A stretch of 64,000 nt of DNA from Micropterix aruncella (GCA_944548615.1 OX155960.1:34192475-34256474), one strand, 5' to 3'. Shown: positions 42,870-55,700, counted from the stretch's first letter. Notes: generated from the letters alone by a model not told the origin. Program-made: numbers and translations.

Positions 42870-43795
42870 AAAGCTGGCCGCCTGTAAGACAATTGCCGTT
42901 AGACATTGAGGTGGGCCATTAGTAAGGGGTTGAAAAAAATGCCAATTATTAGTGTCATCTATCATCATCAGCATTATTATATAGGCTGATTATGTAACAT
43001 AAATAATACGGAGAGATTAGAATGCCATCTAATAGTATATTTAAACATGGCGTAATTATTACGTATTGAAATCTGTATACGAAATTATTTTTTTTATTTT
43101 TTATTTTGAGATAGGATGTTTAGACGTAACGGCGTGTTTATAACATCTAGTGGGCTACTGAACTTATATTCAGTAGATACTAGCATTGATTTTATAAAAA
43201 TCAATGATACTAGGAAGAGATGATTAATCAATGTTTGAAACTATGAGTGTCATCTACACGTTTCGTTTCGTAGTAAAACCCCAGCTGTCAAAACGTAGTG
43301 CGGCTTTGAGCAATCTAATAACCTATATAATCAATGCTTTAAACAAAATATTGCAGATAAACTAAAGTCCGATTTGTATAAAAGACACTTGCCTAATATA
43401 TTCTGGGTTCCAATGCGGCGGCTACTGTATCTGGTGCAAGAAAATACTTCTTAATTCTGCAGATTCTGATTAATATATTTTATAAATGTATATTTTTTAA
43501 ACATGTTAAACTATAAAATACTGTAATGTATTTTAATTTAGATTTTATATCCTTAAAATAATGGTAAATCCACTTTCGCTGCGGAAAAGCAAGGAAGCGT
43601 CGAGTAGCCTGATTGAAACGCTCGACTGTATACTTTTTCATTTCACTGTTTTATTTACCTTTACGTTCCGTATACTTTAAATCTGCGACTGTTTTAAACT
43701 TCTTTTATTTAACCGATTCTCATGAAACTTCACACACTTACGAGTATTCAATCCCCATGACAATGCCTACAACATTATATTAATTTTAACCTTTG
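42870..43795. other. intergenic, nothing recognised
   Basis: AT-rich and possibly the body of a 5S-derived SINE in its first part. A local inverted repeat (GCATTGATTTTATAAAAATCAATG) lies near 43183. No gene. Confidence 0.4.
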
Positions 43796-43799
43796 CTCC

Positions 43800-44030
43800 T
43801 CAAATCATGATGCTGCAGGGGTACTGCCTGCCTAAACCAGGAGCCTTGAGGGTCTGCTGATTTTAAATTAGTATTTTGGTACTAAAAAAGAAAGACTTTG
43901 TCATTGAACTTCGAGTTCTATTCCTCAGTCCTGATGCTGCAGTGATACGGTCTGCCTAAAGCATGAGACAAGGATCTGCTGGTTTTAAATTAATAAAGTT
44001 GGTCACAAGACATTACTCTAGTCATTGATC
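43800..44030 (+). repeat. two diverged ~125-bp tandem units
   Basis: CTCAAATCATGATGCTGCAG...GTCTGCTGATTTTAAATTA (about 43799-43873) is followed by CTCAGTCCTGATGCTGCAG...GATCTGCTGGTTTTAAATTA (about 43924-43993). Each is followed by a similar tail with ACTTTGTCATTGA/TACTCTAGTCATTGA. Confidence 0.6.
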
Positions 44031-44084
44031 TAGCCCACTAAAAAAAAAATTCTTCATAAAATTCTAAAAATAAACACCTCATTT

Positions 44085-44530
44085 TGCTTCATTACCCATT
44101 GAAGGAATTGCCGGCGTTTTTCATGGTCTGCTAATGTAAGCTCCTGAGTAAACTGAATCTTGTATACGGGTGAAGGTGGAGGTGTTTCGTCAAAATTCGC
44201 TGCGTAGTGCTTCGTGAAGTTTGAAGTTGTTGGGAAGATGCCGAATGTTGTTTGATGTTTGAATTGATGTTTTCGGGTTTTCGGTGTTACTCTCGTTTAC
44301 AGCAACAATGTTTTCAAGAGATCGACCGGTACGTCGACGCAAAGGAGACTAACTGTCCATAATCGACCCAGTTTCTTCAAATTTTTTGACCACTTCGAAT
44401 CGTTGACAAATTATAGGTGCACTTTTCTCGACTGAAAGTTCCGCGAATTTGACGAACGGCCTCAGCGTAACTTTTCCCATTTTTGTAATGGGTTTTTACA
44501 CTGATAACGCTTTCTTCTTTTGTGTAGCGC
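44085..44530 (-). pseudogene. mariner-superfamily-like transposase relic (DUF4817-type N-terminus)
   Basis: On the minus strand, shifted frames give KKFEETGSIMDS and then a GRS..N-like linker. Further on comes SPVYKIQFTQELTLADHEKR, RQFLQWVMKQNEV (about 44190-44080). This matches the pattern FEETGSV...YKxQLxQEL.P.DH..RR.F..W of the N-terminal half of a transposase-like family widespread in insects. Stops and frameshifts are frequent and the catalytic half is missing. Confidence 0.6.
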
Positions 44531-45138
44531 TCTTTTAATAATCGGAAAAATCATAGGTGACAGCTGTCAAATTTCAGTTGCCACTTGCACGAGAAAAAAT
44601 GCCACAAAATTTAAATAGTGCACTCTTATTGAGACACGCTTGAAAATACAATTTTAAAAGACTTTTTAAATTAAACGGTTTTATTATACGATCGATAATG
44701 TATGTAAGTACTAAAAGCTACAAAATAATCATGGGTCACAATTTGGCTTTGATCAACCTAAAATAAAATCGTGGGGTTGAAAAATAGATCATATCTACGA
44801 TTAGATACCCATATATAATAGTTTTCCGTGTCACTAGAGCATACTCATTTTTTTCGTAACAAGATTCGATGTTGATATTCTGTCCAAGTGCGGCCGTGGC
44901 AGTCGACGCTCGTTATAATACTTTTTTAATACTTACGGGTCATTCATCCTCGATTACAAAAGTCGGTCTGGGTCGCATTTCTATCTAGAACGCCCGAAAT
45001 GTATATGATCGAAACAAAATAAACCTTTTTGGTCCCCGATGGTGAGGCTCGCTTCTACCGGCCGGAAAATCGCCTCTACTACTCGTGAGAAAAAATACCT
45101 GACCATATTAGACATCTAGTTTTGACCTAAGAAAGTAT
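44531..45138. other. intergenic, nothing recognised
   Basis: No supportable feature. Confidence 0.4.
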
Positions 45139-45139
45139 G

Positions 45140-45475
45140 GCCATATTGCGTAGTACAGAAGGAGACGTCACTCGCTGACGACCCAAGAAAGGAGAGATAT
45201 AAGACTCCTCGGTTTGCTCTACAGAATCTTGGAGTGGGCCGCTCCGAGATATGTCATAACCAGGTTCAATGCTCTATACTCACGGGCGCCCTCTGAAATC
45301 TGGTGACATCCTACTGCTCTCGATCCCTGTTCACAGTAGTGATTTCTACTCGCACTCCTTCGTACATGGAGCCCGTCTCTGGAATGCTTTACCGACACAT
45401 GTAAGGACAGTTTGTATTGCTTTAAACGCAACCTCAAAGAACACTTTAACACGCTTTTTTAATTTATCTCCTCCC
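45140..45475 (+). pseudogene. LINE ORF2 C-terminal fragment
   Basis: In two frames the sequence reads RRDIRLLGLLYRILEWAAPR and then RPLKSGDILLLSIPVHSSDF, FVHGARLWNALPTHVR. This is the conserved extreme C-terminus of jockey/CR1-type LINE ORF2 proteins (RLWNxLP). At least one frameshift is present near 45270. The catalytic part is absent. This is a short 5'-truncated copy. Confidence 0.7.
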
Positions 45476-45814
45476 TTCTCCCCCTCCCATGCTTATTACA
45501 TGCTTATTACTATTTTTCATTTTAATTCATGATTCATTTTCTGCTGGACACATGTTAGATACATTTGATACGAGCTGCCTTTATAAGTGAGTTTAACAAT
45601 AGTTTTATATTATTTTAACCGTTTTTACATGTTTTCCTATTAGGTTTAGGTTAGCTGTAAGATATGTTCGCCATTTAATAGCAATAATAAGCTCGCCTGT
45701 TTATTTCAACAAATAATTGGTTTTAGTATTATCATTACATTGCATTTCAAACATTTACGCATTAAATAGAGATTATAAAGCGTTTAAAATAAAGGCTAAT
45801 TCCAATTATTATGA

Positions 45815-46129
45815 AGGGCTCTCTAGACGATCAAGCATGCTTGTCAAGCATCGCGTCGCGGGCTGGGTGGGGATCGTAAACTGCAGGAAATTTCAAATAT
45901 TTTATTTTAAATATTTACTAAGAATGCCTAATTTTGTAGTTTTACAGGGAGTCATGTCATTCATCAATCAATTACGTCTTATTAACATGACTCCCTGGTA
46001 TAAACTACAAAATTAGGCATTTTTAGTAAATATTAAAACAATATATTTGCATAATTCCGACTGTTTACGATCCCCTCCCAGTCCGTGACGCAATGCTTGA
46101 CAAGCATGCTTGATCGTCTAGAGAGCCCC
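45815..46129. mobile_element. fold-back MITE, copy 1
   Basis: The whole 315-bp unit is a near-palindrome. Ends are AGGGCTCTCTAGACGATCAA and its complement. Internal arms include GCCTAATTTTGTAG with ACAGGGAGTCATG and its mirror. A second copy is at 54430-54741. The left flank (TGA) and right flank (TTA) do not give a perfect duplication here. Confidence 0.85.
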
Positions 46130-46139
46130 TTATATTAAA

Positions 46140-47575
46140 ATACAAATGTTATTCCATGATTTATGCACCGCACCTATCGACCGAAATAGTTTCATTTTCA
46201 TTATAATTTTATTGACATCCGCTGCGATTCGTTTCGTCACATTTATGTCGGTTTTCTTATTGGAATACCATTATAGTTATTTATTTTCATTGCCTTGATA
46301 TTTGAACTCTTTTATATATTGCTAATGTCGTCATTTAAAAGATCTGGGTTATGGAAATTGACTCGGCTATGACAATATGCTGTTAGCACCTCTAATGTCT
46401 TTTTGATGGCCGACTTCCATGATCAAAGAGTGGTAAACTGCGTTTTATTTCTATTCAATCCAATAAATTATTGTGAATCGAATCATATACATGTATCGTC
46501 GCTCTATATGTGAGACCTCGTACTTGCCATCAAGGAAACTTTCCAGGTCATGGATAAAACTGGATAACTTCGTTCACTAGATATTTTTTTAGGTGTTTAA
46601 ATATAGTCCAGTAACCTAGTACATTATATGTTGCACCAATTGGTAGTTAATTTCGTTTTTTTCTCTTGTGTGAGTTGTGCCTGATATGTAAAATCCAAGT
46701 TTTCGACCTCGACAGCCCTCCGAAACACATTTTAATATTTCAAAAACTGCAAAAATTTTGCACTTTTTTCGGTTTCTTCCCATTTTGACCGTGAAGAAGC
46801 TTATTTTTGGCAGACTATTTTGTATAATTTTAAACTACATTAATTTTGCTAGGCTCGATAGCCGAGCTTAGAAAACTTTCAAAATTTGGCAAAATCTCCA
46901 CACTTTAAAATTTTATTCTAATTGTCGTGTTTCATCATATACAATTGTCTTCATATCTTGAATAACCTGTCTAACAAGAGTTAGTGAAGTAAATATTTAT
47001 TCAATTTTACATTTTCAAAGAGGTGGGAGAGGAGGGGGTAGGGTGGGATGGATGGAGAGAAGGCACTCTTCACAACCAAACGACTAAACTAACACCTCCA
47101 CTTGATGAAACTTAAGCCACGTATAACATTGATAAGGGTACTGGACTAATGGGACAAAATTTAAAAAAAATACGTGACTTTACTGTACTAACTATTATTG
47201 CTTTACTGTACTAAATTGTCAAAGAGAAGTTGTTTGCGAGGAGTCACTACTAAGCACCTACATAAGTATCACCGAATAAAATCATCAACTCATGCCACTA
47301 CATGAAAACTAAACAATTGAGCCCTCGGGTCAGAACGATCCAAAGCGTGAGTTTACAGCAATAACTATAAAAAACGCAAATTCTTTTTTTTTTGGCGCCT
47401 ACGAGGTGTCACATAGGTATATAGATCGACGATATGAACTTTTTTTTTGCCATTGATCGATTGCATTGTTGATGGTGTTTGACCAAGAAAATATGAAAAG
47501 TGTTACAAGGTGAAAGTGGCTCCATGGCTGTTCACTGATTCAGCTAGGTATCTACACATTCAACAGACACAAATC
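46140..47575. other. intergenic, nothing recognised
   Basis: AT-rich. G-rich simple sequence (GGTGGGAGAGGAGGGGGTAG) lies at about 47021-47052. No gene. Confidence 0.4.
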
Positions 47576-47589
47576 AAAAGTTCCCTTCG

Positions 47590-47620
47590 AAGGGCGTTCG
47601 CCTTCTCGGCGAACGCCCTT
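47590..47620. repeat. perfect 13-bp stem-loop
   Basis: AAGGGCGTTCGCC, loop TTCTC, then GGCGAACGCCCTT. GC-rich stem in AT-rich surroundings, 67 bp before the MITE copy begins. Confidence 0.8.
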
Positions 47621-47659
47621 ATTTGTTGTTATACTTTTTACTGTAATATGACGTATGCC

Positions 47660-48207
47660 AAATAATAGTAAAACACATTTTTAAAAACAAGCTTTTATTA
47701 AAATACTCTGTCCTGAGCCAACCCTGGGTGCAGCAGCCATGTCATAGTGGAACTTAGAATGGGCTATCATAATTGAATGCTATACAGAATTTCGTGTTTA
47801 TGCTGTTGACCATTAAGGAGTCCCCTCGTTGGAAGCCAACCCTGGTTGCAGCAGCCCTGACGCGATAAAAACTTAGAACGGGCTATCATAATTGAATGCG
47901 TATTCAAAAAATCGTTACTGTGCTGTTGACCGTTGAGGAGTCCTTTCGTCGGGAGCCAACTCTGGGTGCAGCAGCCATGTCATGGTGAAATTTATAACGA
48001 GCTATCATAATTGAATGCATATACAAAAATGTGTGTCTGTGTCTGTGTGTAGAATCAGGTCATGCTCACCATAAAAATGCATTGTCATTGGAACTGAACC
48101 AACACGTAAAATTTCAACTTCATAGGATGAGAGGAAGTGGTTCTTATTCAGCCTGCAAGATTTCACCTAAACAAACTAACAAACATTGCAAGTAAATAAA
48201 AGCTTGT
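47660..48207. mobile_element. MITE with three ~118-bp internal units
   Basis: Inverted ends ACAAGCTTTTATT (47687) and AATAAAAGCTTGT (ending 48207). Inside are three tandem units starting near 47713, 47830 and 47950 (GAGCCAACCCTGGGTGCAGC, then TATCATAATTGAATGC and GAGGAGTCC). A unique right part follows (AGAATCAGGTCATGCTCACC to CAAACATTGCAAG). It is more complete than the copy at 12290-12640, which lacks the right part. No coding capacity. The upstream AATAGTAAAACACATTTTT is shared by all copies. Confidence 0.75.
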
Positions 48208-48209
48208 AT

Positions 48210-49525
48210 AAACATTTATTTTGGGGCGATTTTATCCAATTTACTCATTTTTACAACATGGAAATAGATCACTTGTTAACAAGCGTTGTGAATACAGCTA
48301 CAAACTACGTTGCAACTTGTCATTTATGAATTTCCGTAGGACTTGTCTTCCCGCCTTGGACATTTCATTAACATGTGAGATATTATTTTATTTAAAAAAA
48401 ACTAATTACCATATTTAGTTTTTTTGTTGCAAAAAAACCGGTTGAATAGAAACGAAGTTGGTCTGACATATGACACGTCGAAGTATCAAGACGATATATT
48501 TCTATCTATGAAAGTTAAATACAATGCGTCAGGTGACCTGATGACACACATAATAAACGCGGCACAACAAAACGATTTAATTACAATTTCGATTAAATAT
48601 CTTGACCTCCATTAACTTTATTGCAATGTCATAGTTGGGCTCAATCTCGATGTGCGTCTTTTCTTTCAGTCAATTAACCTCTAGAAACGTTGTTCTTTTG
48701 GTTTCGAGAATCTGGCGACGAAGGTTTTTTAGGAAGTTAATGAATATTCATCGACAGTCGACGACGTTTTGAAAGACGTGCGTCGCCGCGTCGCGCCGTA
48801 AAACAAAGAAAGGTCGATGTTTTTTTACGACACGCAATGAAAAATGTATCGAGTTCGCCTCCCGATCGGACCCAGACCATCCCTCGCCACTTCGCCACCT
48901 CCATCATTGTCGAAATCGTAACATTTTGTGTCGTTACTATGCATGAATGCCTTTTTTATCGCCGTGCGTCACGAGTTATTGTTTGTTTTTTGAATGAGAG
49001 ACGCTGCCGTGACCTGTTTATGCGTTTATTTGGTGCGTTTTATGGCACTGGACAAAAGAGGCTATTTGTATGCGGCTCAAATGACCCCCTAGCGACCACA
49101 GAAGATATTTTCTGAGGGTATGGTATTACTGTGGCCTCGAAATGCTCTTTTGGCAGCTTACTGGGAAGCTACTTTCGTTCTCTCTTACTTTTGAGCCAGT
49201 CGCCAAAATTTGCATTTAATTCACCTGCCGCAAACGATGCGGCGTGAAAAGATTTTTGGCGCAGCTCTCAAGGAGAAGAAAACCAGATCTGCTGGGTCGA
49301 CAATCGGGTCCAACCGGATCAACATTCATAACGAATAAAATATCGTGTTATCAATGAAATTGGGTTAACTTGCGTAGATTTCTAAAACATCTAATTGCAG
49401 TGTTAATAGGTGGAAGTTAATAGTGACATTTGATTACGTTGTTGATGTGTAGACGTTGATGATACATGATGATAGACGGTTTACAGATTATTAGTCCTTG
49501 TCCCCCTTCACAGTTCTCTACCCCC
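48210..49525. other. intergenic, nothing recognised
   Basis: Small frames (48424-48615, 48837-49115) show no known domain. Confidence 0.4.
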
Positions 49526-49529
49526 CTAT

Positions 49530-49990
49530 TCCCACACTTTGCCCAGCGGTGTTTCCATCTCTAGAGGCAGTCCTGGATGGCTTCATTTGAGATGGCCTCG
49601 AATTTGCTTTGATGTCATTAATACTCTGAAAACGGCGTCCTTTCAGCACTGATTATAATTTTGGTTATGACAAAAAATCGCAAGTAGGCAGTCTGGCGAG
49701 TAAGCAGGCTGCGGGAGGACATTGCAGTCATAGTATCGACAACGAATTCATTGTGTGAAGTTTGTATTGTCGTGGTGCAAGAACCACTAGTTTTCTCGCC
49801 ACAGCTCTTGTCTCTTTTTGTGGATTTCTTTAAGTAACCGCTGCAAAACTCCTTGATACACGGTTCAGTGTTTTGCCTCGAGGCAATAATTCAAAATGCA
49901 CAATTCCCAGCGTTTGTCTCCCGTTATGATCATTTGCATGAATCTTTCATAGTAAGCAACATTTTACTTTGCATCGTTGCTCCCGAAAAT
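49530..49990 (-). pseudogene. mariner-like transposase relic (C-terminal half)
   Basis: On the minus strand, shifted frames read ELLPRGKTLN, then VLQRLLKEIHKKRQELWREN, WFLHHDN (second catalytic block, HHDN), a degraded P.YSPD, and GRRFQSINDIKAN with RWKHRWAKCVG at the end (about 49640-49535). This is the C-terminal half of a mariner (SETMAR-type) transposase with several frameshifts and stops. Confidence 0.75.
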
Positions 49991-49999
49991 CGCACATAT

Positions 50000-52975
50000 C
50001 GAAAATCGCCACTGACACTTCAACACTTTGCACTCAAATAACAATATCACGAAAACTAAAGAAGTATTCCCTTGACGTTGAGTATATACACTCGGGAGCA
50101 ATGAATCCGGGTCACCAACGTAAACCTTAATATCTTGGAAACTAAAAATGCCAGCTTAGGGTAAAAAGGTAAAAAGCATTTTATAGACATATTGAGAACA
50201 TTATAAGTAGAGACCTCTTCTTAAAATGTTCCCAATGCCCATCGCTGAGCGCAAGGACGTAACGCAAGATACAGTGGCTGATGTGTGCACGACGAATTTT
50301 CAAAATTCCCGCGCGCCGAACCTGTCGCTCCACCACCGTTATAATCTACGAAGTAACAGCAGCGTTTGCCGCCTATCCGCAGATGACGATTGCCAGCACT
50401 TTAGTCTACCCTGGACGACGGCAGGTGTTACAAACTTCACGCGGTAAATTCGTTTTTATCTTATTTATAATGTCAAACAACCGCATCAGTCTTCGATTTC
50501 ATACGTTCGATTTGTTGTTGTGCTCATATACGAATACAGAATGTACGGTGAGTCCGCGCTCACTCACTGTACTCCGCTCTCCAATTTTTATTTCGCTTGC
50601 GGAACTATGTAAGTGGGTAACGGGTGGACCGGATCCGAGCGCGCGAGATGATGACCCGTTACCGCGACAGAAGTGCAGTCGCTTGATCTGTTTCTCGTCT
50701 AGCCGGCCGGCCGACCCGGCTGCACTGCCCAACGTCGAGGCGAGGAAATGGCGGACCACACAGGGATACATAAACAGAGACGAGAGCGTTCAAAAACGAT
50801 TCCTTCGATATCTCAACTTGACTATCTCAATGGTCTAATCGACTGCTGTCAAGACCGTTTTACATTATACTCCAAAATGTCGACAGCACATGGCTTACGG
50901 AGACATTTTCCCCTTGCGAGTAATATTTTAAGTACCCGGCCAAGGACGTATCCAAGGGGGGGGGAGCTCTTCCCCTCACAATTTTTTTAAGTGAAAAATA
51001 AAGTCGAGAAAAAATTATGAATCAGGGAGAATCTGCGACTTATGTACTTAGTGTCAGTCACGTATCCAGGAGGGTGGGGGGGTAGTTGGGATTTAGCCCC
51101 CGGAAATACGTCGTATTTTCGTTATGGGCAAATTCAAGTTTGTTGGGTGCCGCGCGCGTTGTTACAATGAATGCCCCCCCCTCCCCCCGAAACTGAAATA
51201 TGGATACGTACCTGGTCCCGGTCAACCAACCATCAGGGAAAGTATTGTGAATGCATAAATATTTTTTTTTTAAATAAGGACGGAAGTATCTAAATTGACC
51301 CCTCCCCCCCCCCCACTCCCCTGAGACGATTAAGACCATTTCCAGACTGAAGTCTGTCTGTGTGTGTGTATTCCTCCGCGATAGCACCCAAACACTTCAT
51401 CCGATTGAACTGAAATTTGGCATGCAGGCATCATTTGATAATGGCAAGATTTGAAAAGGTGGTTGAAATCGGTCCACCGCGGGACGCGCTAGTCGGTAAT
51501 TCGATTTTGATCCGCCTGCAGTACACGTTTAACGATTAAATGCGACTACCGGTGGAAGATACTGTTTAGAGTCACTACCGACATATTTTTAAACTAATGT
51601 GTGAGTGTATGACGGAATAATACATCGTGTGTGTGCAAGTGTGAATGTTTACACCTTTTTTATATATAACCGAGCGTAATGCCAGTCAGCAATATTTTAA
51701 GTATAGTATCAGCATCCCTACCCTAAATACTAGCGTTTTCGCTCAGTTAGGTATGTGATAAGCCAATAGCTATTGGTTTAATTTGTTTCTCCTGCACGAT
51801 TTATAATAATGTTTACCGAATTTCACTGTTGTAAATTTTATTGTTCGTAATAATAAAACAAAATAATAAAAATAAATACATAATTGACAATCTGAATAAA
51901 GCAGAGAAAGATACAATCATGAAGTATCTCGACTTAGCCCATGAGCGTGTCGCTTCTATGATAATATAAAATCAATGATAATACTAATCATCATATATCC
52001 GTGAGCGGCGTTGTCGCTAAGAGCCTTACTAAATATCTCAGGACACAGCTCAAACAGTTAATGCAGAAAGCAGTACAAACGTAAAGGTTTCACGCCAAAA
52101 GAAGCTGATTCTCAAGATATTGGGGTTTGTTCGACGCAACTATGGCTTAGCAATTTAATATGCAACGCCGCAATTTCCTTTGAATACTCATTTATGTACT
52201 TATACGACTCATCTGAGTAGCAATATTTGTGTCGTCGGTTTACAAACACAAATAGGCGTAGCTGCGCTCGGCAGCGCTCGCCGACAAATTGCAACTTCGT
52301 TGCGCGATCAAATGGGAATTGGAAGTTCCGCATAGCAAATTGCACACTATATGAATCTCGAAATTCAATACATTGAGTATATTGAATATTTAGCAAATTT
52401 TGCTGTGCGAGGTACTGAGCTCCGACTAAAACAGTTTTCTAAAAACACTAGTGCGTAAAAAAGGTAAAATTATTCGCATAGTATGGTGAGATTTTTAGAC
52501 GCAATGCAGTGATCATGTAACCGTGGCATTCCTCTACTGAACTGGCGAACTAATCCTTGCATGTCCGTTGCATAGCGACAACATCTAATAAGATGTATTC
52601 GTGCAGCTGCCATGTAACGAAATGGAATAGTCATAATATATCACGATGTAACTATAATATTTCACGGGTATATATTGCATTCGCTTCGTCGATCTCATAA
52701 TACCGCATCCGTGGGAATTGCCAAGATGAATCTACGAAGATGGCCGATTACGCAACGTCGCCAATATTAAATAATCATCACGCTCCGGCGTGACGTACCA
52801 ATTTACGCCGACTTGGGTTTCTGTCTGTAGCGACTACCGAGGAATTAGCGTGATTGTTAGCAGCATTTCGCAATCCACCGCAAACCTCTCACTGTCTGCA
52901 AATGGCTTACTTTTGATCCGGCTGAAAGGACCAGCACTAAACTAAATTTGTGCTTCATACTTTTTGTATAGGCCG
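50000..52975. other. intergenic; no gene supported
   Basis: Several frames are open (50226-50838 on both strands, 52112-52396 minus) but none has a recognisable domain, and overlapping openness on both strands argues against coding. Two related segments containing ACGTATCCA(A/G)GGGGGG (about 50946 and 51060) and poly-C tracts (51175-51190, 51300-51314) look like diverged repeat copies. A CTGTCTGTGTGTGTGT tract with following GATTGAACTGAAATTTGG is at 51353-51420. Confidence 0.4.
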
Positions 52976-52979
52976 CGCC

Positions 52980-53135
52980 AAATTTTTCGGTTTCTCGCCT
53001 GCATGCTCAGATTACACGTATTGCATTTATTGAACACCAATGCATTCAAACCAAAAAGAGATTATCTGATAACTTATTAACTTTAAAAGATAATCTGAGC
53101 ATGTGGGCGAGGGCCCGAAAATCCAGTGCGGTGTG
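52980..53135. mobile_element. small MITE-like inverted repeat
   Basis: CCAAATTTTTCGGTTTCTCG, CCTGCATGCTCAGATTA is mirrored by TAATCTGAGCATGTGGGCGA, GGGCCCGAAAATCC: imperfect arms of about 37 bp enclosing about 75 bp. No duplication was identified. Confidence 0.6.
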
Positions 53136-53161
53136 TAACGGCATAGTATACCAAGAAAGCA

Positions 53162-53793
53162 ACTAGAGCTGTCAACTACAACGGGCGAACCCGTCACCTC
53201 AGGAAGTTTTAACGATATTAGACCGTGAGGTGAGCGCAGAAGACTTATGACGAAAACAGTCCACCGTCTAGTTACGCCACACGCCGGTAAGAGACCAACG
53301 CTTTACCGCGATATAGCCAGGTTAATCATACAGCGGGTCAACACTCGCGCCCTTACTACCAGTTGCAATCAGATTACTCCGGTCTCTCGACTGGTTACAG
53401 GTTCGAGGTCGCTTGCTATTTCGGTCCTCTCCCTTGCGTAGCGGTGATACGGTGTCTACCGAATCTATCGCGGACCACGGCATCCTTTTCCCGGCTATAC
53501 ACCCGGGATCGTGTATCCGATCGTTTCAAGAGCAGCTGCCGTAAGGTGAACAACTACTCCCGCTCTGTAAGAGACAGTACTGTTTCCAGACTCCCCCGGC
53601 TGTCGCTCAGAACGCACAATCGATTGACTGACGCCGCACGGTGCGCAAACCGTCTAGGAGCGCCCGATGGTCTACTCCTAGGGGAAACTGGCCCGCAGGC
53701 CAGTCCTACCCTAACTCGCACGTCTACGTGGAGACAAATGGGTCTCAGTGGCCAAACTGAAACAGGGCTCATAGAGAGCAGCTTCCAAGTGAG
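53162..53793 (-). mobile_element. GC-rich retroposon family, copy 2
   Basis: The reverse complement of 18774-19424 over most of its length, with the same 3' end on the minus strand (TGACGGGTTCGCCCGTTGTA, then GTTGACAGCTCTAGT at 53162). The flanks CCAAGAAAGCA (53151-53161) and CAAAAAGCA (53794-53802) are an imperfect duplication. Frames are open on the plus strand but not preserved between copies. Confidence 0.7.
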
Positions 53794-53802
53794 CAAAAAG
53801 CA

Positions 53803-54426
53803 CACTGTCGACCAGCAGAGGGATGCGGGGTAGGGTGCGAGGGAAGCGAGCAGAGGGGTACGTCCTGCTGACGGCGTTTGGCCGCGCGTTACGCCGCTGG
53901 GGGCTGTAAATTTTCACGCACGTTTGAGTATCTGCTCTTTCCTACGACAGAAAGTACAGACGAGAAGTGAACGTGCCTGCGCTGTGTTTTTTTACTTTTT
54001 TCAAACATTAATACCTAATTGCCTTACGTTATCATGACGAGTCGACGACGTATGTGTGCGATGGTAGATTGTACAAACCTCCTTAACGAGTCATAGTAAC
54101 GTATAAAATAAAGAACATCTGGCTCTTATATTGTTATTTTGCTGGTCCACAAGCTGTACCCATGCTGTACAGCATTTTCAGGACTACTTTAGATATTACG
54201 ATGAATAACTTTTAGTATATACATATCTATTCGAATTATCGACTATTTAAGTTATTAGGCTTCTATTTCAATTACTTAACTTTTTATTGACTATTTTGGT
54301 TATTACAATGAGAAACTTTTATTAGGTACAAATTCGAATTATGGACAATTTTAATTAATAAGCCTTTATTTTATTATGAGATTTTAAAATGAATAGCTTT
54401 TAGTAGGTCTGGTATACCTACTGTGG
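53803..54426. other. intergenic, nothing recognised
   Basis: No gene supported. A 20-codon frame at 54034 begins with residues resembling a THAP finger start but ends too soon. Confidence 0.4.
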
Positions 54427-54429
54427 TAA

Positions 54430-54741
54430 GGGGCTCTCTAGACGATCAAGCATGCTTGACAAGCATCGCGTCGCGGGCTGGGAGGGGATCGTAAACCACG
54501 GGAAAAATGCAAATATTTTTTTTTTATATTTACCAAAAATGCCTAATTTTGTAGTTTATACCAGGGATTAACATTAATTAGACGTAATTGATTGATGAAT
54601 GACGTGACTCCCTGGTATAAACTACAAAATTAGGCATTTTTGGTAAATATTTAAAAAAATGCATATATCCTGCGGTTTACTTTCCCCTACCAGCCCACGA
54701 CGCGATGCTTGTCAAGCATGCTTGATCGTCTAGAGAGCCCC
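54430..54741. mobile_element. fold-back MITE, copy 2, TAA duplication
   Basis: GGGGCTCTCTAGACGATCAA at 54430 and its complement ending 54741, flanked by TAA at 54427-54429 and 54742-54744. It is a near-perfect palindrome throughout (312 bp) and a close relative of 45815-46129. The 3-bp TAA duplication fits PIF/Harbinger-type MITEs. Confidence 0.88.
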
Positions 54742-54744
54742 TAA

Positions 54745-55700
54745 CGGTCGCAAGAACGGTCGTAGCAAAAAAATCTCGCATTCAAGGCCACATTCTCTGA
54801 CCTGTGCTATTGCAACAAGATAATCGAGGTCATCACAGATGATATTCGCGACAGTGATCCGCGTCCCAGATTCGTCTTTATCGTTTAATTAATGAAATTC
54901 TTCAAACTTCTGAAATAAAATTCGATGACTCGTTATGGGTTGATTACAATTTCGGACAATATCACATATAGGTACAAGCGAAAAAATATGCGAGAATTGT
55001 TTAGGAAATAAACACAGTAAAGCTTGCATTCTTCAAGGTAGATGAGAGAAAAATGATTTGTATTGCAGATAAATAACAGACAAGATGAAATCGAAGAACA
55101 TGTCTAATTCAAAACGGTCAAACCATAAAAAAGGAATGAACAACTTACGCAACAAAGTATGCCCCCCCCCCTCCCCCGAAGCCGATATCACCTAAGTTTT
55201 TCGCCCGAAAAATTGTAAATTTTGATGATAGGATATTTAGACAGGGGAAGAGGTAAGGATTATGAGAAAAATTAAATGAAGCCTGTGACAATCACATTAT
55301 AATAATTTAGATACATTTTAATGGCATCTATTCAATTGAGTTGAGTTGATATTGTGAAAAACAAAAAGTTTTGTAACCTTTTTAACAACAATTTTGTGTA
55401 TTCAATTAATTTTTATACTAATAGAGAGTGTATAAACTCATACGCAATAATTACTTAGCTGCTAGAAGTACCTAGTTTTCTAGTAAATTGGTGCGGAAAT
55501 GTTTTATAGCATAAACCTTTCGTAAATTGCATTTAACCAGTTTTTTATACACTGTGTCCAGATTTAAAAGCCAACATTGAAACGGTTCATTTGTGTACCC
55601 ATAGGTATTTTTTTTTAATTTATTTTTAGATTTTGATTTTAACTTGAACATCCAAAAACATTTTTGTTTTTCAACTCAGTCTGCAGAAGCGTGGTGTCAA
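54745..55700. other. intergenic, nothing recognised
   Basis: AT-rich; poly-C tract at 55162-55176. No gene. Confidence 0.4.

Noticed and set aside
50226..50838. Overlapping frames on both strands as genes
   Set aside because: Openness on both strands reflects base composition. No domain recognised.
52112..52396. 94-codon frame, minus strand
   Set aside because: No known domain, no splice or promoter context, in repeat-rich DNA.
54034..54096. THAP-domain protein start
   Set aside because: Only 20 codons with a Cys-x4-Cys pattern before a stop. No further THAP residues in any frame.
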